Shown here: positions 22,544 through 34,934 of the stretch, in pieces | Layout: every line of letters begins with the position of its first letter | How positions within the stretch are numbered: position 1 is the stretch's first letter | NCBI RefSeq assembly: GCF_022539505.1 | Contig: NC_061514.1 | Location: forward strand, 338,131,090-338,195,089 | From: Lolium rigidum | Lineage: Eukaryota > Streptophyta > Magnoliopsida > Poales > Poaceae | Reading direction: 5' to 3' | Length of the DNA: 64,000 nucleotides | Translations under genes and position numbers: made by a program | The notes under the pieces: model-generated | Database searches by the model: none | The model's input: the letters and a program-made list of their open reading frames with translations, nothing else | What the model was told of the DNA's origin: nothing

Positions 22544-25176
22544 TCACTGACTGGCCTCGCTGGGGATCCACTTTTGATGCAACTTCATTTTCCATCGCCA
22601 CTTCATCATCAGCTAGCTGCCACTGGCCGCAGCATTGCAAGGCTGCTGCTCCTGCTACTGCTGCTTCCATTAATATCATCATCAATATCAATGTGCAAGC
22701 AAACAAACATTCCTCTACCCCAACTTTTCAACCACAGCATTCAAAGGAGCGGAGGACCAAAGCTCTTCACTCCCGACGTGCAAACACCACACACACACAC
22801 ACATCATGTACTGCATCTGTATGTGCACAGTGACCAGTGAGTAAAACCCCAAAGTTCAAAGGCCTTGTGAGATCAGATCACTCTGCATGCAGGGGTTAGC
22901 TGGATTTGTGCATGCTCCTCACTTCTATCCATGGTACAATCCCTTTCTCCACAGTTCCAAGCAAAATAAAGCAGTGAATCGATGAAGCACCAGTTCGGCT
23001 CAGTCAAACTTGCCCAAGATCCAGCCCAGGGCTGCCGTGCAGGTGGTATAGCAGATTCATAGATAGACGCAGCGCTGCTAGTAGCTAGCTTAGGGTTTTG
23101 TTTGGCATGCAAGTACTCATCAAGATGCCACCGGCTGCAAGCAACATATACATATGTGTCAAAACAGGTTGCAGCTACATATATATAGCCTGATTCAGTA
23201 CACTACTGGTACTGCCCTGTGGCTACATATGAGTACGTGTGTGCAACAGCTATGTATATAGCACTATAGCTTATAGCTTTAAGTACCAAGAAAGAAAAGG
23301 CCAACATATAACAGGAAGGGAAAGAACTCATATATAACTAGCAAGAAGCAAGTTACAAGACTAGCTAGGAGTGAAGGGAATACAGAGAGATGATTAGACC
23401 TAGAGGCAAAAGCATGCATATATATTTGCTTTATAGTGTGCAGTGATGTTGAGATTGGCTATGGAGTTTGAATATTATGGAAGATTCTGTTCCATATATG
23501 ACAAGCTGTGCTCTGATGATGTGTTTGTAGTAGACATTTTATGAGTACATCACATGACCTTTCCCCATCCCCACATGTGGCCCACTGCATTTGCGGCCAG
23601 GTCTAGATCTATCTTTGACTGGGAAAACATACATAAAATAATCAGTAGGGGCAGAGGGAGAAACCTGATGAGAGAGAGAAAGATCATCAAATTTCATATA
23701 AAATATATATGTACAACGTAGAGACAAGTGAGATGTGAAACAAGAAAAGAATGTCATGTTCTTCTCTAGATCAGGCCCACATTATCTCATCATCATCCTG
23801 ATGACACCATGCATACATGCTAGGTGCCGTTAAAAACCAGTTTTCTAGACAATATCGTGCTCCACAAATGTCTGTCGTTTCAAGATTCCTCTGAAACCAT
23901 TCAGTTGTTTATCATATCGCGCTATTGCATGCAAAAGATACTGTGCATGGTGCTTAATTATAAAAGTCTGTGCATGCGATTTGCTGCAACACTCTTGTCT
24001 TCATGTTAAACAACACATCTGTATCCGTGTAATGAACTGAGAGATGATGCTACTAGAATAATGAAGACGTATATAATACTCAGCGAAGATGCATGGTAGC
24101 ACCACCTTGTAACCAGCCGTTTGGTTTTTCCTAAGCTATGTGTAGAGCTAGCTCATGTGATCAAAGAGGCCGGCCGGAGACGTGTATATGCCTGCCTTCT
24201 CAGTCCCAGCTCTCAAGGCTGCATAGAAAACAGCTGCATCTTGGACTTTAGCATGATTGCCACTCACAAACCTGCAGTAACCTTGTGGAGGATTAGACAA
24301 TCAACTAGATGCACTCGATTAAAGAGAGATCTAGATGTTTATGCTGTCCTACAGCTAGCTCAATGAACACATAGATTAGACTTGAATGGTTATGTACAGC
24401 ACAGTACTGGCACATACTACATGCACAGATCTCAGACGTGCATGTATAGGTCCACAGCTAGTACATCTTTCCAGGTTTCTTATTAGGGATGTTTGTATGT
24501 TTGTCCCTTGGTGTGTACTGCTAGCTAGTCACTACTACACTAATGCATGAAACTCTAGAACTAGAGCTAACTGGGTAGATGCATGGACGGAGAGATCATC
24601 AAATCTTTTGCCGTGGTTGCATTGTGTACAAAAGGCTTAGATTCTTCTTTCACAACATCTATGCACAAGAGCTCTTTTATCTAGGAAAATGGAAAAGGAG
24701 AAAAAGACACTCCAAAGACGGGGAGGTTTGATAGACAAAGGAAGCTTTTCAGAGAACATTTTCCTTCTTTTTCATTCCCAGAGAGAGGAAAGATGAAAGA
24801 GAGGAGGAGGGGTCAGACAGAGGTCAGAGCATTAAGGTGGAAACTGATTAAAGTCGATCGATCTGTGCATGCATGCATATAAAGGAGGGCTGTAAAGATG
24901 TGAATTTACCACCACTCCTCTATATAACTTTTCCCCAAGGTCTTACACATGTGGATGCTACACATCACTCTCCTCTGTCATGTTCTGCCATGGGTGGGTG
25001 GTGCCTCTGAACACTAGATTTAGATGTTTCTTTCTACCTAGATAAGCTAAGGCTGTGCATGAATGATTTATCTTGTGTACATGTGACGGCAAAAACATAG
25101 CTTCTGGATATGAAAAACGGCTTACGTGCATACCCAACAACCTAGAGGCTAGAACGCCCCAAATGATATAGAACTT
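22544..25176. other. no gene recognised
   Basis: About 2.6 kb of low-copy-looking DNA. It contains a CA repeat near 22790-22804 and several AT-rich stretches (23170-23420, 24840-24920). Open frames are all under 110 codons and show no domain or compatible splice structure. An unspliced non-coding transcript cannot be excluded from sequence alone. Confidence 0.5.
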
Positions 25177-25542
25177 CAGGGCCTATTGGTTCAAAGGAGT
25201 TTCATAGGCATTTTAGAGAATTATTATTTTTCTTCCATGTAGTTTGTTTTGTTTGTAGAATTAGAACATGTGCAATTTCTCGCTATGATCAAGTTTTTAT
25301 GCAAATCCAAACGACATATATTTCGAAGAAAAATTTCCCTTAGATTGGATTGACAAATATCGCGCACACAAAATCGGAAAACCCTTCAGAAAAACCCTCC
25401 CATTTCTCCTTGGACACAGCCAAACGACATATATTACACATTCTTGTGTTTTCAGTTTTCATGGGATACGTGTCATGATATCCTATTCATACGCTTCTCT
25501 TATTCATGTGTTTTGGAAACCTTCGAACCAAAGAGGCCCTTG
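25177..25542. mobile_element. hAT-type MITE, 366 bp
   Basis: The left end CAGGGCCTATTGGTTCAAAG and the right end on the other strand, CAAGGGCCTCTTTGGTTCGA, form an imperfect terminal inverted repeat. The flanks TAGAACTT (25169-25176) and GTAAACTT (25543-25550) agree at six of eight positions, as expected for a decayed 8-bp hAT duplication. No ORF is present. Confidence 0.65.
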
Positions 25543-25880
25543 GTAAACTTAGTTCACATTGATCTTTCAAACAAACAAACAAACAAACAAACAACATAAA
25601 TTCCTTCATCTAAAGCATCAAAACAAGAACCGAAAGCTTCTAGTTGGCTAAATCTCGCATTTCCTATGGGGGCAGGACGCGGACAGGCTCATATGCTGGT
25701 CGATCTTATTCATGTATTTTGGAAACCTTCAAACCAAAAAGACCCTAAATAAACGCAGTTTGCAGTAATCTTTCAAACAAACAACTAAGCAAACAGACAA
25801 ACATAAATGTCTTGATCTAAATAATCAAAGCAAGAACTGAAAGGTTTCTAGTTTGCTAAATCTCGCATTCTCTACTGGAC
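25495..25880. repeat. two-copy tandem repeat including the hAT MITE end
   Basis: 25495-25675 and 25706-25880 are diverged direct copies about 210 bp apart. Shared landmarks are TTATTCATGT.TTTTGGAAAC, ATCTTTCAAACAAACAA and GCTAAATCTCGCATT. Because the first copy contains the right terminus of the MITE, the duplication happened after the MITE inserted. The first copy holds an AAAC microsatellite (25568-25594) that is interrupted in the second. Confidence 0.75.
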
Positions 25881-26326
25881 AGCATCGATGACAATGGCCA
25901 CAAGTCTTTTGTTGCACGGCAGCGTCATCCGCCATTTCCTACGGCTTTGAGGCGGGCAGGGCGCAGAGGCAGCCGGTGGGACGACTGCCTGCACGGCGCG
26001 AGGTGGCCGGAACAATCAAGCCCATCATCTGCCTGCGGCTGCGGATGGCCCTGCGTCATGGGCGTCGACGCAAGGGAGCAGAGCATGCGTGTCCAGGCTC
26101 GTGCACTGCACACGTGAGTGCACGCCAGGGCTCGCATCCGTGAAGCTTCCAATCTCTACTATCTCTCTCCTCTCATTTAAACTCGAGCTTGCGCATCCTA
26201 GCTACCAATCTGGAGCACTGCGTGGCCTGTGGGGAGTGTTGCAGTCCAGTGCAGTGCAGTGTATCATCCTCTCTTTCCCTCTCCCCTACCCACACACAGA
26301 GACCACAGACCAGTATGATATGGGTG

Positions 26327-26330
<4 letters not shown>

Positions 26331-26361
<31 letters not shown>
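26331..26361. repeat. (CT)n microsatellite
   Basis: Fifteen CT dinucleotides in a row, followed by a CA-rich stretch to about 26380. Confidence 0.9.
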
Positions 26362-26363
<2 letters not shown>

Positions 26364-26863
26364 CACACAACACACACACACTATCGTGCATAGTGTGGTA
26401 CGCTAGTATATCGATCTCAGCCAGGGTCACAGCACAGCTGCATGGCCAAGGACTCTCGCTGCCTGCTCGGTCTCCTGTTGCTCCCACATGGTGTCACATG
26501 CGCCAACGCCTCCTCCTCTCCTTCCCTTCTCTTCCATCTCCTCTCTTCTCTGGCCGCAGAAGGCAACAGTTTCATAGGTTTGCTCATGTGCCTGTGTATT
26601 TACTGTTTGGCCGGTCTGGCCTGGATGCATCCATCCATTGTAGTACAACGGAAAGAAATAAACAAGTTTTTTTACTGTTCCTACGGCCACATGCCCCATG
26701 CATAGAGTTTGCTAGCCATTTCCTACCCCTTCTTGCCGAATCTAATCATGCTCTTCTTGCATTGGCTACTCTACCTATCCTAACTTTCTTCTACCCTAGA
26801 GGAATCACCGTGTGCTGGTAAAAAAAAGAGCTGGAAAGCCTGGAAATGAGCGGAAACTCAAAA

Positions 26864-27192
26864 TGCACCCGGTATTTACAAAACATATTTCAAAGAGTTA
26901 AAAATTTAGAAAAACAAATCGCATGTAGGGGCATGTTCTATGTGTGCACGTAAAGTTTCACATAAAATCAACATTTTTTATGTCTTGTGTAAAAAAGACA
27001 AAAAATGTCTCGACAAATGGATTATTTTAGCACCAAAAAATGTCTTTTTTACAAGTACACAAAACATGTCGGTTTTCGCTGAAACAACTTTGTGAGCATG
27101 TAACATGTCAAGATATACACAAGACATTTTTAATATTTTTAAATATGTTTAAAATGCATTTCAAATAAAGGGTGCATATGCACCCGGGTGCA
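26864..27192. mobile_element. short TIR element, family copy 1
   Basis: AT-rich 0.33-kb element bounded by TGCACCCGGT on the left and by GGGTGCATATGCACCCGGGTGCA on the right. It resembles the elements at 34019-34384 and 39676-40026 in length, ends and interior words such as TCACATAAAA.CAACATTTTT, GTGTAAAAAAGACAAAA and GTCTTTTTTACAAGTACAC. No ORF is supported. The family type is unsure; a Mutator-type MITE is a possibility. Confidence 0.55.
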
Positions 27193-27237
27193 GAAACGCC
27201 CTGTCCGGAAATGAGAGTAAACTATATATGCAAGTGG

Positions 27238-27358
27238 GTCAATATTAGGGTACCCTCTACCTTCTTTAGCTTAACAAAATGAACTAACGTTTGTCATCAT
27301 TTTGCAAAAGTTAGTTCATTTTTTGCAATAAAGATGGTAGAGGTACCCTAATGTTGAC
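27238..27358. repeat. 121-bp near-perfect hairpin
   Basis: The left arm GTCAATATTAGGGTACCCTC pairs with the right arm GAGGTACCCTAATGTTGAC. Further in, AAAATGAACTAAC pairs with GTTAGTTCATTTT, leaving a loop of about 15 bases. It looks like a small MITE. The fold could also give a double-stranded RNA if transcribed. Confidence 0.7.
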
Positions 27359-27480
27359 TCGCTTCCATCTCTACAGTAAACAGTAAACAGTACTCCTTCC
27401 GACTTCCATAATTCTTGTTCGTGGTTACAATCACGACAAAAATTATGGAACAAAACATAGTAGTTAAAGTCGCAAGCAGG

Positions 27481-30340
27481 GTTTCAAAAAAGTACTAACA
27501 CATAGATAGCTCCTAGATGCAAGATCAGCTTTAAGAGCACCAACCACTACCAGTCAAAGAAACATATATGCATGGACTCAGTGAACTCAGGGTTTAAGAA
27601 AAGGAGCATCTACATATTAAACTGTGAGCACCATGACAGAAAAATGTGCTTGAATGTTCCAGCTTATACAAAATGGCTAGTGGATGTATAGATGCAAGAC
27701 CATGATTCACAAAAAGACCATGTTCTTAAGAAGCATGTAGGGACATTTAAACCAGGCAATACCCATTGAGCAAATTTATTGAGGTGGGAAAGAAGAGCAT
27801 TTTCAGAGCACTTGTATCGGTGTAAGTTCAGAGCTCATGAGTTGCATATCTGGAAATGGAAGTAAATGGAGATGCTGCACTTGCTATGATTCGCGGTGGT
27901 GGTTCCATCACATAATGAGCCCTGAACTGCTCTGAGATGCCTCAGGCTTGCCTGCTTGCTGAAGTAGTAGTGCTAGGTGGATTAAAAGCCGCAACATTCA
28001 GCGCCACAGCTGCTGTCTAGCTTAGTAGCTGGTCCAAACGGATACAACTTTTTTACTGCAAGCTGAAATAGCAGCCTGATCGGCCAGCCTACCGCATGGT
28101 CCTCGCGATGTGAATGTTTCTGTCTAGCTCCTTGAAGCACGCATTTCCAGATCAGGGTCTTGCATGTGTGTGCAATGCAAATTTATCATGGCCTGGTAGT
28201 TTACTTATATTTGTTTGGCATTTAGGAAGTTCGGCTATCATCCTAACCTAGTCTGCATGCGTGCGCAATATACAGTAACACAGACAACGAGCTTTCTTCA
28301 AGAGCTATATGTACAGTTCTATCATAAGCATGAACAACTGGTTCTATTAATGAAATAACACAGTACAAAACAATTCTAACGAGTCGGAAAGGCAAGCAAG
28401 TGGCACCCAAAGGGTAATACTGGCAATGCCAATATACAGCAAGAGCAGCAGCAACACTAACATGGGATGCTTCTCTGAAGCACAAAAGAGACTAGGCTCA
28501 GACCAGTGGCTAGGCAAGTGCATATGCAGGGAATTAACCAAGTGATGGAGGAATGTTTCGAGCAATGATTGTCCTAGCAAGCTCCTTTGACACATACATA
28601 TGTCTCACTAGATTCTGATGCAAAGGTTTAGATCTCCACAGGTAAAGCAGTCAGCAGTAGTAGTGAGAGGAGCAGGGGGAAAGGTAAGAAAAGCTAATGG
28701 GGGAATCATTAGAAGTTGCCAGCTTTCAGAACCCTGTGGGTCCAGCTTGGATCAAGGAGAATCATGCATGCATTGCCCCAAACCCTCCAAAGATGAGGAG
28801 ATTTCTAAAAGCCTGTAGAGTCCATACTGTAACTTATCTACCAAAAGAATGTCTGTCTTGGACATGGTACAGAAAGATGGTGGCTGTCTTTATAGGGAAA
28901 AGGAGCAGCAATATATGCTGTACAGCCACACACTTTAGTTAATCATCTGGTAATTACCAGCAGCAATCCTAAGTAGAAGGATCCAATGTGCTGCTTGCAG
29001 CAACAACTGATTAACCTCATTTTCTTCTTAAGAAAATATCCCCCTTGAATTCCAACATCTTATACGCAAGTCTGCACCATGTGTATATCTACTGGTTGTC
29101 CTCTGTGGTCTACATGCATGTATGACTCAGATTTTCAGGGAGCTCAGATGTATATGCCCTGAGTCGTACAGTACAGCTCTACTCTAGTCTACCGTCTACA
29201 TGTACAAGACAGATTATTGCATTGTAGGGAGCCCAGATAGATACGTACGTACCTACCACGATGCAGCCCCATGGGCCATGGAGACGACAGAAGCCAATGG
29301 TAAATCCAAGCAGAGCTGACAGATTCCTCCTCTAGGTCCAAAAGCAGCAGCAGAGGTGGTAAGTAAGACGACCGGCTCTGAAGCTGGAACGTGAAGCAGT
29401 AAACAACAAGAGAACAAGGCAATCTAAATAAGTAGCCTGGGATTGGGAGCCCGCATACAGGAACAATTCCGTCTTCCGTCCACCGATCATGTGCTCGGGG
29501 AGCAGGAAACCATTATCACGCCGTGCCGTTGTCGACAAGAGAGAACTGAAGAGGTAGACATATGATACCTCAAAAGTTCCTCAGGTGTGGAGGATTTCAA
29601 AGGAAGCAGTAACTAACCAGCTGAGAACAATGGAGATGTATATTATGGCAAGGAAGAGCAGCTATTCAGCTCCAGGGCAAGCAGCTCGTCAGATTGCGGT
29701 TAGCTTTTTATTATGTTGAATGCTGCAATTAAACCTATCACTGAGGTTTTGGGTCGTCTACTTTTCCACGGATTGAAAGCTCTGATCTGGTGTTTCAAAT
29801 ATGTTATTGCATGATGGGCAGCCACACTTTAAGGTGGTTCATTTCAGTGTTTCAGGTGAGAAGGCTTACATGTAAATGCAGATTGTAGTCCCAAACAGCT
29901 CAGGTACAACTGGACCATTTGAACTTTTTCTTGGCCAATTGCATCCAGCAGCTTGTCAAGTCAAACTGTCACACCGATCATCTGTCATCCTGCAGGAGAT
30001 GCAAGGCTACCATTAAATAACCTCTCAAATGATGTCATTTATCATAGAAAATAATAATACAGGTCTCCAAGATATAACAGGAATACCCAACATGATGAGT
30101 CAAGGCCGATCACATAAAGCTTTCAGGAAGATATACTAAATGTAGAAGTTTACAGATGAATATGGATACATGATTCGATGTTCTCATAGAGATCATCGAA
30201 TAGGAAATATCTAGAGCTTCAAGCACTCCCTATACAGGGAAACAACAGTACTCCCAGGAAATAATATGTTAAATGTGCGATGAAATGAGATGGCATATTT
30301 GGCTTCCTCATTTCCTTCTGTGGTGCCTGGTTCATCAGAC
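27481..30340. other. no gene recognised
   Basis: Nearly 2.9 kb between the hairpin element and the 3' end of the CCHC gene. No frame above 82 codons shows a domain, and no convincing GT-AG joined reading frame was seen. The last few hundred bases before 30340 should hold the 3' UTR of the CCHC gene. Confidence 0.45.
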
Positions 30341-31153
30341 TCAGTGCTTGTTGCCTCGCCTTCTGCTCTTCCTCCGGCCGCCCTTGTCATCAGAATCAGA
30401 ATCTGAAGTGGATTCAGAGTCAGATGACCCTGATGATGTGCTGCTCCTTCTGTGCCGTCTCTTCTTCAGCTTCCTTTTGTGTCTCCGCTTCTTACCCTCC
30501 GAGTCCGAGGAGCTGCAACTTGAACTACCTCTTTCAGAAGAATATTCAGAACCGGTAGCTGATGATTCAGTGTCGGTGTTGAACACCGAAGCCTCACTGC
30601 TATTGTGATCTGAACCACTCCGCGAAAGGTGTTTTCTCCTACGTTTTGCCTCCCTTCTTTCAGACTTTCCCTTCTCGATCTTTTCTTTCAGCAGCCTCCT
30701 CTCCTCTTCCCTCTCCTTTTCAAGATCAGGATTCACAAATTGACAGGACTCTAACAAGGTTGTCTTCTTCAACTTGGGGTTCTTAATCTGCTGCGTCCTT
30801 GAAGGCCGCGATATGTAGGTATGATCGTTCTTGCACTCGTATGTCCAATGCCCAAGCTGAAAACACTTCTGACATTGGGAATATGCACCACCAGAAGAGG
30901 TTGGTGAAGCTTTTGGTTTCACACCCAGTATTGGAGGCTTCTCTGTACTCCCTAGATACATCTGTCTCTTGGCTTCCTTCCTCTCCTGCCAGCGGCTTGG
31001 ACCCTCTTCCTTCTGCCCATAGGCATTGACATTGCGGGCAGCAGCTGCAGCTGCCCGTTCAGCTTGAGTCCTGCTCAATCCCTTTGCAACTAATAAGGCC
31101 TGCGCCTTCATTCGCTCAGCTGCAAGTTGAGACTTGTAATCATTTCCAGACAT
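30341..31153 (-). CDS. CCHC zinc-knuckle protein, ZCCHC10-like (270 aa)
   Basis: A single coding exon opens at the ATG complementary to 31151-31153. Residues 1-50 form an Ala/Lys-rich helix (LAAERMKAQALLVAKGLSRT). One zinc knuckle follows, CQKCFQLGHWTYEC at about residues 98-111, with ligands C, C, H, C in CX2CX4HX4C spacing. Next is a basic, charged middle with a coiled-coil run (EKEREEERRLLKEKIEKGK). The C-terminal 90 residues are an alternating Ser/Asp and Arg/Lys tail like that of splicing-associated proteins. This order matches eukaryotic ZCCHC10 proteins; nuclear RNA binding is inferred. The 5' UTR appears to be split by an intron from 32343 (GTAAGC) to 31199 (TTACAG), placing the first exon near 32344-32460. 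Frames open upstream of the ATG are intronic. Confidence 0.88.
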   Translation of the reverse strand: MSGNDYKSQLAAERMKAQALLVAKGLSRTQAERAAAAAARNVNAYGQKEEGPSRWQERKEAKRQMYLGSTEKPPILGVKPKASPTSSGGAYSQCQKCFQLGHWTYECKNDHTYISRPSRTQQIKNPKLKKTTLLESCQFVNPDLEKEREEERRLLKEKIEKGKSERREAKRRRKHLSRSGSDHNSSEASVFNTDTESSATGSEYSSERGSSSCSSSDSEGKKRRHKRKLKKRRHRRSSTSSGSSDSESTSDSDSDDKGGRRKSRRRGNKH

Positions 31154-32869
31154 CTTGATTTGCTCACAACAACAAACTTGCCAACCAATCTCAGTATCCT
31201 GTAAGGAAATCAAAGTATATTGGTTAGTCGTGAACTCATGATGCAATGAGGTTATTTCATAGCGAAAAAACAATGAAGTTCTGGAATTTAGGTTCCACTG
31301 TAACTGTAACATAAGGAAATTCCGAGATAGTACTCGGTCGTTATCGTTGCTAGGCACAACATACAGATTTCTGGAGCTACGAAATTGTAGGCAAGACTGT
31401 ATCAGAGAATTGCAAACAATACTGCTTAAAAGTAAACAAATCCAACACCAATCCACAAACAGGCAAACCTTCTCACATATGAGCTGGAAAAACTGTAGCA
31501 GAAACTGTTTTTCTTGTGACTAACTAATGTAATAAAACGTAAGATGGTGTATTAAGCTCAAGCAACACCACGGCAATTTAAGAGAACGCATTAGCCATCT
31601 GAGTGCTTTTCATGTATAGAAAATGCAAACACTTCCAAAAGGGTCCTTTAATGAAGAGAACATGTAGTAGAGCACCCCAGTTGAATTACACATACATAAT
31701 CATCAACCTGCAACCGCAAACCACCAATATATTGCCTAGCCTAGAGGAATCACCTCTTGACAATGGTTGACAGAATTTAGCACATATTCAAGCCAGTTTT
31801 ATCTAAAACCAGAGGTTCCACTACATTCATTCACTGCAGATACAAACTAACTGGATTAATATTGTACACCAAATTAGATCTGTCGCGGAACAAAATAACC
31901 CGGACAAGTTAACCAGCCAAACCAGACCAGGAATTAACCTACGAACCTAGTTAGTTTTATCACTGAACCAACCCATAACCAACCAAATTAACACAACGTT
32001 AATGTCCCCGCACAGAAATAACAGAGAGTACCCAGCTTAAAGCACAAACTGGTTACACGAGCCAAGTCTACAAAGGGATTAGCGAGCCAAACCTACCCAC
32101 AGACCACTTCTCACATCTGCGGCCGTTGAGCCGACGGGAGCACGGGCAATCAATGATGAACCCGCTCCCACCAACCGAATACGCCGCCCATCTACGGCCA
32201 GGCGGCTCCGAATGGACCACCGGAAGCCGGCGAATCCCTCGTTTCCGTGGCCTAGGTAGGGTTTCACGACGACCGAGTCGGGGGCGCAGCAGTTGGAACG
32301 GAACTGAGAGGATAATGTACAGGATGGGAAGAAGATCGCTTACCGATGGGGTCGCGGCGGAGCCCGAGGCCCGAGGATCGCCGGGAAGAAGAAAGGCCGG
32401 CCGCCGTCCGGATTTTGATGAGGACCCCGGCACTGGGTTGCCAAAACGGGATTCAAACGGGGAGAGTCGGAAACAAAGTCGGTTTACATGTCGACTGATA
32501 AATAACGATTTTTTTAAGCCATCGGATCAACATCCGACCATCCAGCATTATTTCAATATAACCTTCATCTCTCTCTATAAACAACTACTTCGTCTGATCC
32601 AAATTAATTGACTCAACTTTATCTAGATATGTATGTATCTAGAGGTAAAACACATCTAGTACCTCCATTCTATAAATTTTTACTTAAGTCAAATGATGTA
32701 GAGTTCTCTTTTCGTGAGTTTAAGGTAGTCGATATGTGCCCCTCGAGTACCTTGAGTAGATAGGAAGAGTGTTATGCACAAAATGGTCTAGTTTAGAAGG
32801 GACAACGGTTTTAAAAAAACCACATATTGCCCTGTTTATAAGATAAACCAAGCCGAAAAACCACATAAG

Positions 32870-33790
32870 CGCGGAGCACCACTGTCTGCACAATGCAGCC
32901 ACCGAACGCAGCAAACACACGCCTCAAGCTTTGGGGCTGCAGCCCTAACTTACACCACCAGACACCAAAGCCGCACATGAGTCGCAATGCCGCATGACCT
33001 AGTTGTCCCGTCGCCTCAATACCCAACCACCGTCTGGGGCCGCCGCCCCGATGTCTCCTACCCTCAACCACAGAGCCATCTACCAGCCGCCACGAACCCA
33101 TTACACCGCAGGGGTCAAGAGCTCCAAGGCGATGCCTCCAACAAGGTAGTGATGTGTCTTTCACCGCTACCCACTCGTTATTGAACTTAGATTTTTCCCC
33201 GGAGAACCTAAAGCCACTTCCGTCGATCGGGATCGAAACTGCCCAACAATGCCAACAATAAGGAATATGACTTCCGAAGGCGTCGCCGTTGTCGGCACCA
33301 ACAGGAGTCGGTGCAGGGCGTTCACCAGGAGGTCGACCTGAACGCGAAGCTCAGGGATCCACATGAAGGCAGCCATACCATGACGTCGACCACCGAGCTC
33401 CACCGCAACACCATCCACCGTTGCACCTCACGCCGCGGCGAATGCCCTACCTAGCCATAGTTGTCGCCCCGACATCCTTGCCCGCACCTGAAGCATGCGA
33501 GCCAGAGAAGGACCTCCTGAACCAGTGGTCACCACCCTTGCATATCCTCTAAGCATAGGACCTCCTCGCGCCCGCCCCTGCATCCTCGTCCATGGACCTA
33601 GCCGAGACCGCAGCTCCCCCTCCGCTAGACGCACGGCGTGCCTCCTCTTGGCGCCCCAGGTCCGGCCACCAAGCAACAAAGACATTCGCCTAGTAACCAC
33701 AACGGCCGTGGCTTGCCTTGCCCGAGCCGAGCCTAGATCAAGCCCGGGTCGCTGTGGCTGCGCTCGTGCCGTTGTAGGTCTCCTCCACCG
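32870..33790. other. GC-rich repetitive-looking DNA, not assigned
   Basis: This segment is rich in CCGCC-type words and has overlapping open frames on both strands without any domain. It resembles the gene-fragment-like GC-rich filler seen within large grass transposons, but no termini were found. It lies between the CCHC and xylulose kinase genes. Confidence 0.35.
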
Positions 33791-33935
33791 CGGCATCCAT
33801 TGTTTTATATTTTAGCTATTTGATGTTATATATGTTGTTACTTTTCTTAACAAAGTTGGTCCAAGTTGGCATCCATTGTTTTTACCTATTTGATGTTATA
33901 TATGTTGTTACTTTTCTTAACAAAGTTGGTCAAAG
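33791..33935. repeat. imperfect 70-77-bp tandem repeat, two copies
   Basis: The unit GGCATCCATTGTTTT ... AACAAAGTTGGTC occurs twice in a row. The second copy lacks a few bases after the T run. The two are otherwise nearly identical over TATTTGATGTTATATATGTT, which points to a recent duplication. Confidence 0.85.
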
Positions 33936-34018
33936 TTTTAAATTTTGTACATACGATAAAAGTTAAAATTACACACATTTGAGAACAAAGGACAGGGAAA
34001 GTATGGGGAAATGCACTT

Positions 34019-34384
34019 TGGCTCATAGGAGCATATGCTCCCATTATGTGAATCCACATTTCAAAGTATTAAAAGATTCTAAACTAAATTTTTACATGTA
34101 CATCTAGACATTTTATGTTCGTACACAAGTTTTCAAAAGAAAAAAACATTTTTCTGTGGCTCCTGTAAAAAAGACAAATTTTAATGCTGTAACACGACTA
34201 CGTACAGAACATTTTTTTGTCTTCTTTGTACACACCACACAAAATGTTATTTTTCCACGAAAACTTGTGAACAAACATAGGATGTCACAATGTATAAGAA
34301 AAAATTTATGTCAGATTTTTTTTGACATTTCTAAAATTGTTTTTTATTATTTTCTATAATGGGTGCATATGCACGCGTGTGCCA
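34019..34384. mobile_element. short TIR element, family copy 2
   Basis: The left end TGGCTCATAGGAGCATATGC and the right end on the other strand, TGGCACACGCGTGCATATGC, form an inverted repeat of about 29 bases with mismatches. Flanking words AAATGCACT and AAATGCCAC could be a decayed 9-bp duplication. The interior shares words with copies at 26864 and 39676. It is non-coding. Confidence 0.6.
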
Positions 34385-34934
34385 AAATGCCACCTCCGAA
34401 AGTATGATGCTATACAATATGAAAACTTATGTCGTTATGTATCCAATGACCGATTTGGTTTGGCAGATCAGATGTTGATAGTTTTACTAAAAACTTGATC
34501 GAAGTTTACATAGTTTGACTTTTCAAAAATAATGCGTTATTTTATAAACGAGTAGTACAAACTATATACTCCCTCCCTTCCGTAAGAGATGTATAGATTA
34601 TGTCACTTGGTGGGTTAAAACTTCTGGGTTTTTCGTGAATTTATTTGACAACTGGTTTTTCTTGAGTTCATCGTTCCTCCGGAGAGTTTCGGTCACATGT
34701 ACCCATCTCCATATAAACTCCTTCCCGAGGTAGCATATTTGTGCACTTACAAAATTCCTAGAAGAATTCATTGGTGCACAATTTTTCATAATGAAAGTCA
34801 TCACAAATTATTCGTGCTTGGGACCTCGACATGATCTTTGCCGGTTGACGCGCACAACACCAGCGACCATTAGCAGCTGGGCCAATGATTTTATTTCCTA
34901 ATCCCTGTACCATTTGCGCCATATATTCTGCTAT

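Noticed and set aside
26089..26821. Frames of up to 210 codons around the CT/CA microsatellites
   Set aside because: The frames are driven by the repeats (long Ser-Leu runs) and lack any domain or splice structure.
22544..30340. Possible microRNA precursor or non-coding RNA gene
   Set aside because: I looked for known plant miRNA sequences by eye and saw none; the only strong fold is the 121-bp MITE-like hairpin reported separately.
32580..32680. AT-rich segment similar in wording to Stowaway/Thalos-type MITEs
   Set aside because: Ends could not be defined on either side.
33428..33815. Frames of 106-122 codons on both strands near 33.4-33.8 kb
   Set aside because: GC-rich with no domain, no splice context and mirrored frames; treated as unassigned repetitive DNA.
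34568..34620. CTCCCTCCCTTCCGTAAGAG start resembling a Stowaway end
   Set aside because: No matching second terminus or TA duplication was found nearby; at most a truncated remnant. The same applies to 27393 and to AACGGAGGGAGTA near 39557.
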